The notes beneath the pieces are model-generated. The model had not been told where the DNA came from. It saw only the letters and a program-made list of their open reading frames with translations, and searched no databases. From contig JBFMDH010000002.1 in the NCBI GenBank assembly GCA_040754075.1, forward strand, positions 248,001 through 312,000: a DNA stretch of 64,000 nt, given 5' to 3'. Below, one piece after another: positions 61,731 through 64,000 of this stretch (position 1 is its first letter; the number at the start of each line of letters is the position of its first letter). The position numbers and the translations under genes were made by a program. Source of the stretch: Acidobacteriota bacterium. GTDB taxonomy: Bacteria > Acidobacteriota > Blastocatellia > UBA7656.

Positions 61731-62777
61731 ATGACCTTCGCTAAAAGAATTCTATTTGCCCTTAATTTATTACTGTTTTTCCCGGTTTTTATTTTCAGCG
61801 CACAGGCTCAAAGCCAGAGCGAACCTGACGCGCCGATTAAACTCGGTTCAACCCTGGTCAGTGTGCCGGTGATTGTCAGCGACCGCAACGGGCGATACAT
61901 CGGCGGACTCAAGGTGGAAGATTTTACGCTTTATAAAGATGGTGCCAGACAATCCATCGCGTTTTTTGCGACGGAAGAAGAACCTTTGAATATCGCCTTG
62001 CTACTCGATACCAGTCGCAGCACCACGGATGTGCTTGATGAAATCAAAGACCGCGCCAAAGATTTTCTCAAACAACTCAAACCGCAAGACCGCGCCCTGA
62101 TTGTGACTTTCGATTACGATGTTCATGTATTGACCGCGCTGACCTCGAATCGCAAAGAGTTGGAGCAGGGAATTAAACGAGCCGGGATAGGCGAATATGT
62201 CGGCACCACGTTGCGCGATGCAGTGTTTGAGGTCTTCGACAAACACTTTAAAAATGTCAGCGGACGCAAAGCGATTATCTTGCTCACCGATGGCAAAGAC
62301 CACGGCAGCAATGTGACAACCGATGAGTTGATGGACGCGGCAGCCGAATCCGACGCTATGGTTTATTCGATTTTTTATGCGACCAATCAACCGAATTTTC
62401 GTATGCGTGACCGGCGACCTTTTCCGCCGATTACCCGTCGCGGCGGCGGCAATCGCAGATTTCCGTTAATGAATCAGCAATTTTTATCGCCGCAATTTCC
62501 CGATAGAAATCAACGCCCCCAACGTCGCCAGCAACAGAATCAAAACGCGCAGGAATTTCTGCAAGAATTATCGAACGTTTCGGCAGGGCGTTTTTATGAA
62601 GGCGAAGTCAGCGATTTAAAAATGAATTTTGCGTTGATTGCCGATGAACTGCGGCATCAATATCGGCTGGGCTTTTATCCCGATGGCGAAAGACAAGAAG
62701 GCTCGACGCATAAAATAAAAGTTGAAGTTGCCAAACCGCAAGTGGTGGTCAGAGCGCGTCGCAGTTATACAGATTGA
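61731..62777 (+). CDS. Secreted VWFA-related domain protein
   Basis: A 348-residue exported protein of the Acidobacterial VWFA-related type. Signal peptide to about residue 25 (SAQAQ). An N-terminal strand region (VSVPVIVSDRNGRYIGGLKVEDFTLYKDG) leads to a von Willebrand A domain with the MIDAS motif DTSRST, then Thr and Asp positions in LREAV-like GTTLRDAVFEVF and IILLTDGKDHGSN. An Arg/Gln/Asn/Pro-rich insert occurs at about 225-275 (RRGGGNRRFPLMNQQ). The end DELRHQYRLGFYPDG is typical of the family. Start at 61731 by Shine-Dalgarno spacing. Adhesive or scaffolding role inferred. Confidence 0.88.
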   Translation: MTFAKRILFALNLLLFFPVFIFSAQAQSQSEPDAPIKLGSTLVSVPVIVSDRNGRYIGGLKVEDFTLYKDGARQSIAFFATEEEPLNIALLLDTSRSTTDVLDEIKDRAKDFLKQLKPQDRALIVTFDYDVHVLTALTSNRKELEQGIKRAGIGEYVGTTLRDAVFEVFDKHFKNVSGRKAIILLTDGKDHGSNVTTDELMDAAAESDAMVYSIFYATNQPNFRMRDRRPFPPITRRGGGNRRFPLMNQQFLSPQFPDRNQRPQRRQQQNQNAQEFLQELSNVSAGRFYEGEVSDLKMNFALIADELRHQYRLGFYPDGERQEGSTHKIKVEVAKPQVVVRARRSYTD

Positions 62778-62825
62778 GAACAAAAGTTTATGCGCCGTTT
62801 TTGAGACCAGTGATTATCATTAAAT

Positions 62826-64000
62826 TTATTTTGGCTGTAGGGATATGGAATAAACCTGGCTATTGTTTTTGTGCTGCACATAAACTAAGCGTTCGCCAAC
62901 CAGATCGAAACTGAGTCCCCAGTGTTGCCAACTACAAAGCGACTGTTCGCTTTGATCTTGCCGATGATATTTCCACAAGCCCGAATGCCCCTGTTTGCCG
63001 GAAAAATAAAGCGTATTTCCATCTCCACTCCAAACCGGACAAAAGCCATCTTTGACGATAAGCTGGGGCGCAGATGCGCCGATTTCGATTATCCAGATGC
63101 CGCCGCTGATGTTCGGCGAATCTCTTGAGACGCCCGGTTGAGACCACGACAATCTTTGTCCATCGGGCAGCCAGCGCAGAAATTCGTACTCGGCTCCTGC
63201 ATGAATGGTGGTATCAACCTGAGTGCTCAAATCGCGCATCAGAATTTTTTCCTTGCCATCGGAAGCTTTGACGATGACCGCTAATTTTTTTCCGTCGGGA
63301 TGAACCGCTAACCAGGAGGCTTTGTTGGTAAAACTCGTCAGTAAAGTTTCTTCGCGGGTGAGGAGATTGACTTTTAATACTTCGGTGATTTGTGAGGTTT
63401 CATTGATTGATAGGAATGCCAGGTTCGTTTCATCAATCCAGCAAGGGTAATGCGCCTCGCGGGAGCTAAGTTCGGAACTCGCTTTGGTTTTCAGGTCTGT
63501 GAGATAGAGTCGTTTGCTTTCATCCAATTGTTCAACGATGCTGGCTAATTTTTCTCCCGATGGCGACAATCTGGGCGACAGATGAAATTGCTCGAAGGTG
63601 ATATTTTTTGCTTCACAATTGTTTCCCAGGGTTGTGGTCATCAGGTTATTGACTAAACGAAAATGCTGGAAAATCAAGGCGCGTCCATCGGGGGATGCCG
63701 AAGGCGCTGCATAATCGCCTACGCCCGGCGTTAAAGCGGCAGTTGAACCATCAGCGAGCGCGACGCTGTAGAGTTGTGAAGAGCCATTGCGTTTTGAGGC
63801 AAAAAAAATGAACCGGCTGTCGGCAGACCAGCTCAACCCATATAGCTGTTCTTTATCCGGTGTGAGTTGTCGTTGATTGGTGATTATCGCTTTGCCATCG
63901 GTTGATGGGGTGACTTTGTTAATCCACAAATTGCCGGTGCCTTCATTGGGATTGCTGGTCGTGAAGGCGAGCCACGCGCCGTCGGGCGACCATCGTGGAG
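62826..64000 (-). CDS. TolB/PD40 beta-propeller protein, N-terminus beyond window
   Basis: At least 391 residues, cut by the window edge. The frame stays open to base 64000, and the residues before the first possible start still show a PD40 repeat (PRWSPDGAWLAFTTSNPNEGTGNLWI). Repeats of the form LSWSADSRFIFFASKRNGSSQLYSV, APSASPDGRALIFQHF, LSPRLSPSGEKLASI, AVHPDGKKLAVI and FCPVWSGDGNTLYFSGK build a TolB-like propeller. In Acidobacteriota such propellers are often fused to winged-helix or kinase domains, which could lie outside the window. Function not determined. Confidence 0.85.
   Translation of the reverse strand, partial: PRWSPDGAWLAFTTSNPNEGTGNLWINKVTPSTDGKAIITNQRQLTPDKEQLYGLSWSADSRFIFFASKRNGSSQLYSVALADGSTAALTPGVGDYAAPSASPDGRALIFQHFRLVNNLMTTTLGNNCEAKNITFEQFHLSPRLSPSGEKLASIVEQLDESKRLYLTDLKTKASSELSSREAHYPCWIDETNLAFLSINETSQITEVLKVNLLTREETLLTSFTNKASWLAVHPDGKKLAVIVKASDGKEKILMRDLSTQVDTTIHAGAEYEFLRWLPDGQRLSWSQPGVSRDSPNISGGIWIIEIGASAPQLIVKDGFCPVWSGDGNTLYFSGKQGHSGLWKYHRQDQSEQSLCSWQHWGLSFDLVGERLVYVQHKNNSQVYSISLQPK

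Noticed and set aside
1-64000. CRISPR arrays, tRNA/rRNA genes, insertion sequences or prophage genes
   Set aside because: No regularly spaced repeats, cloverleaf with CCA-type end, transposase or integrase motif was found on either strand by eye.

Overview
The window reads as a chromosomal segment of an Acidobacteriota bacterium, most likely close to Blastocatellia. This is inferred from gene content, not from a marker gene. The clues are an Oar-like TonB receptor with an N-terminal carboxypeptidase-regulatory domain, a TPR/FG-GAP/ASPIC-UnbV protein, a VWFA-related protein, a DUF1800/DUF1501 pair, a winged-helix regulator with a membrane anchor, and a group 1h-type [NiFe] hydrogenase cluster. 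I saw no rRNA, tRNA, CRISPR array or intact mobile element.

Layout. 1-6.4 kb: a small lipoprotein, a dicarboxylate/acidic amino acid symporter, an endonuclease/exonuclease/phosphatase-fold protein, a DUF2238-like membrane protein and an HExxH/TPR peptidase-like protein. 6.5-13.4 kb: one operon behind a strong promoter, encoding an OmpA-fused solute-binding protein, ABC permease, ABC ATPase and accessory proteins of unknown role, with one AT-rich foreign-looking gene and one interrupted small ORF inside it. 13.4-19 kb: a 146-bp structured element, a giant TPR/FG-GAP protein and a membrane-anchored winged-helix regulator. 19-31 kb: a glycan locus (TonB receptor, GH3, xylose isomerase, ROK/XylR repressor, GH16, TPR protein). 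Two nearly identical xylO-like operators sit on the receptor promoter and on the xylA/ROK divergent promoter. 31-36 kb: citrate synthase, a peroxiredoxin-like gene with an in-frame UGA at the catalytic cysteine position (probable selenoprotein), an AmgK/MurU-like pair and a CYTH protein. 36-41.3 kb: a 1206-residue multidomain flavoprotein and a lipocalin-like protein. 41.4-58 kb: a long minus-strand hydrogenase region. 58-64 kb: DUF1800, DUF1501, a VWA protein and a PD40 propeller protein cut by the window edge.

The hydrogenase region reads, in transcription order: a second small subunit (hhyS2), a soluble PAS histidine kinase and a NarL-type response regulator, all translationally coupled. 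After these come hhyS, hhyL, a NifU/rubredoxin-like protein, DUF5947, DUF6084, two conserved cluster proteins, a maturation protease, a small membrane protein, a YceI protein, hypA, hypB, hypC, a SIS isomerase, hypD and hypE. hypF is absent from the window. Placing an orphan small subunit with a two-component system directly upstream of the catalytic subunits suggests a hydrogen- or redox-sensing module controlling an atmospheric-type hydrogenase. This and the probable selenoprotein are the most interesting parts of the window.
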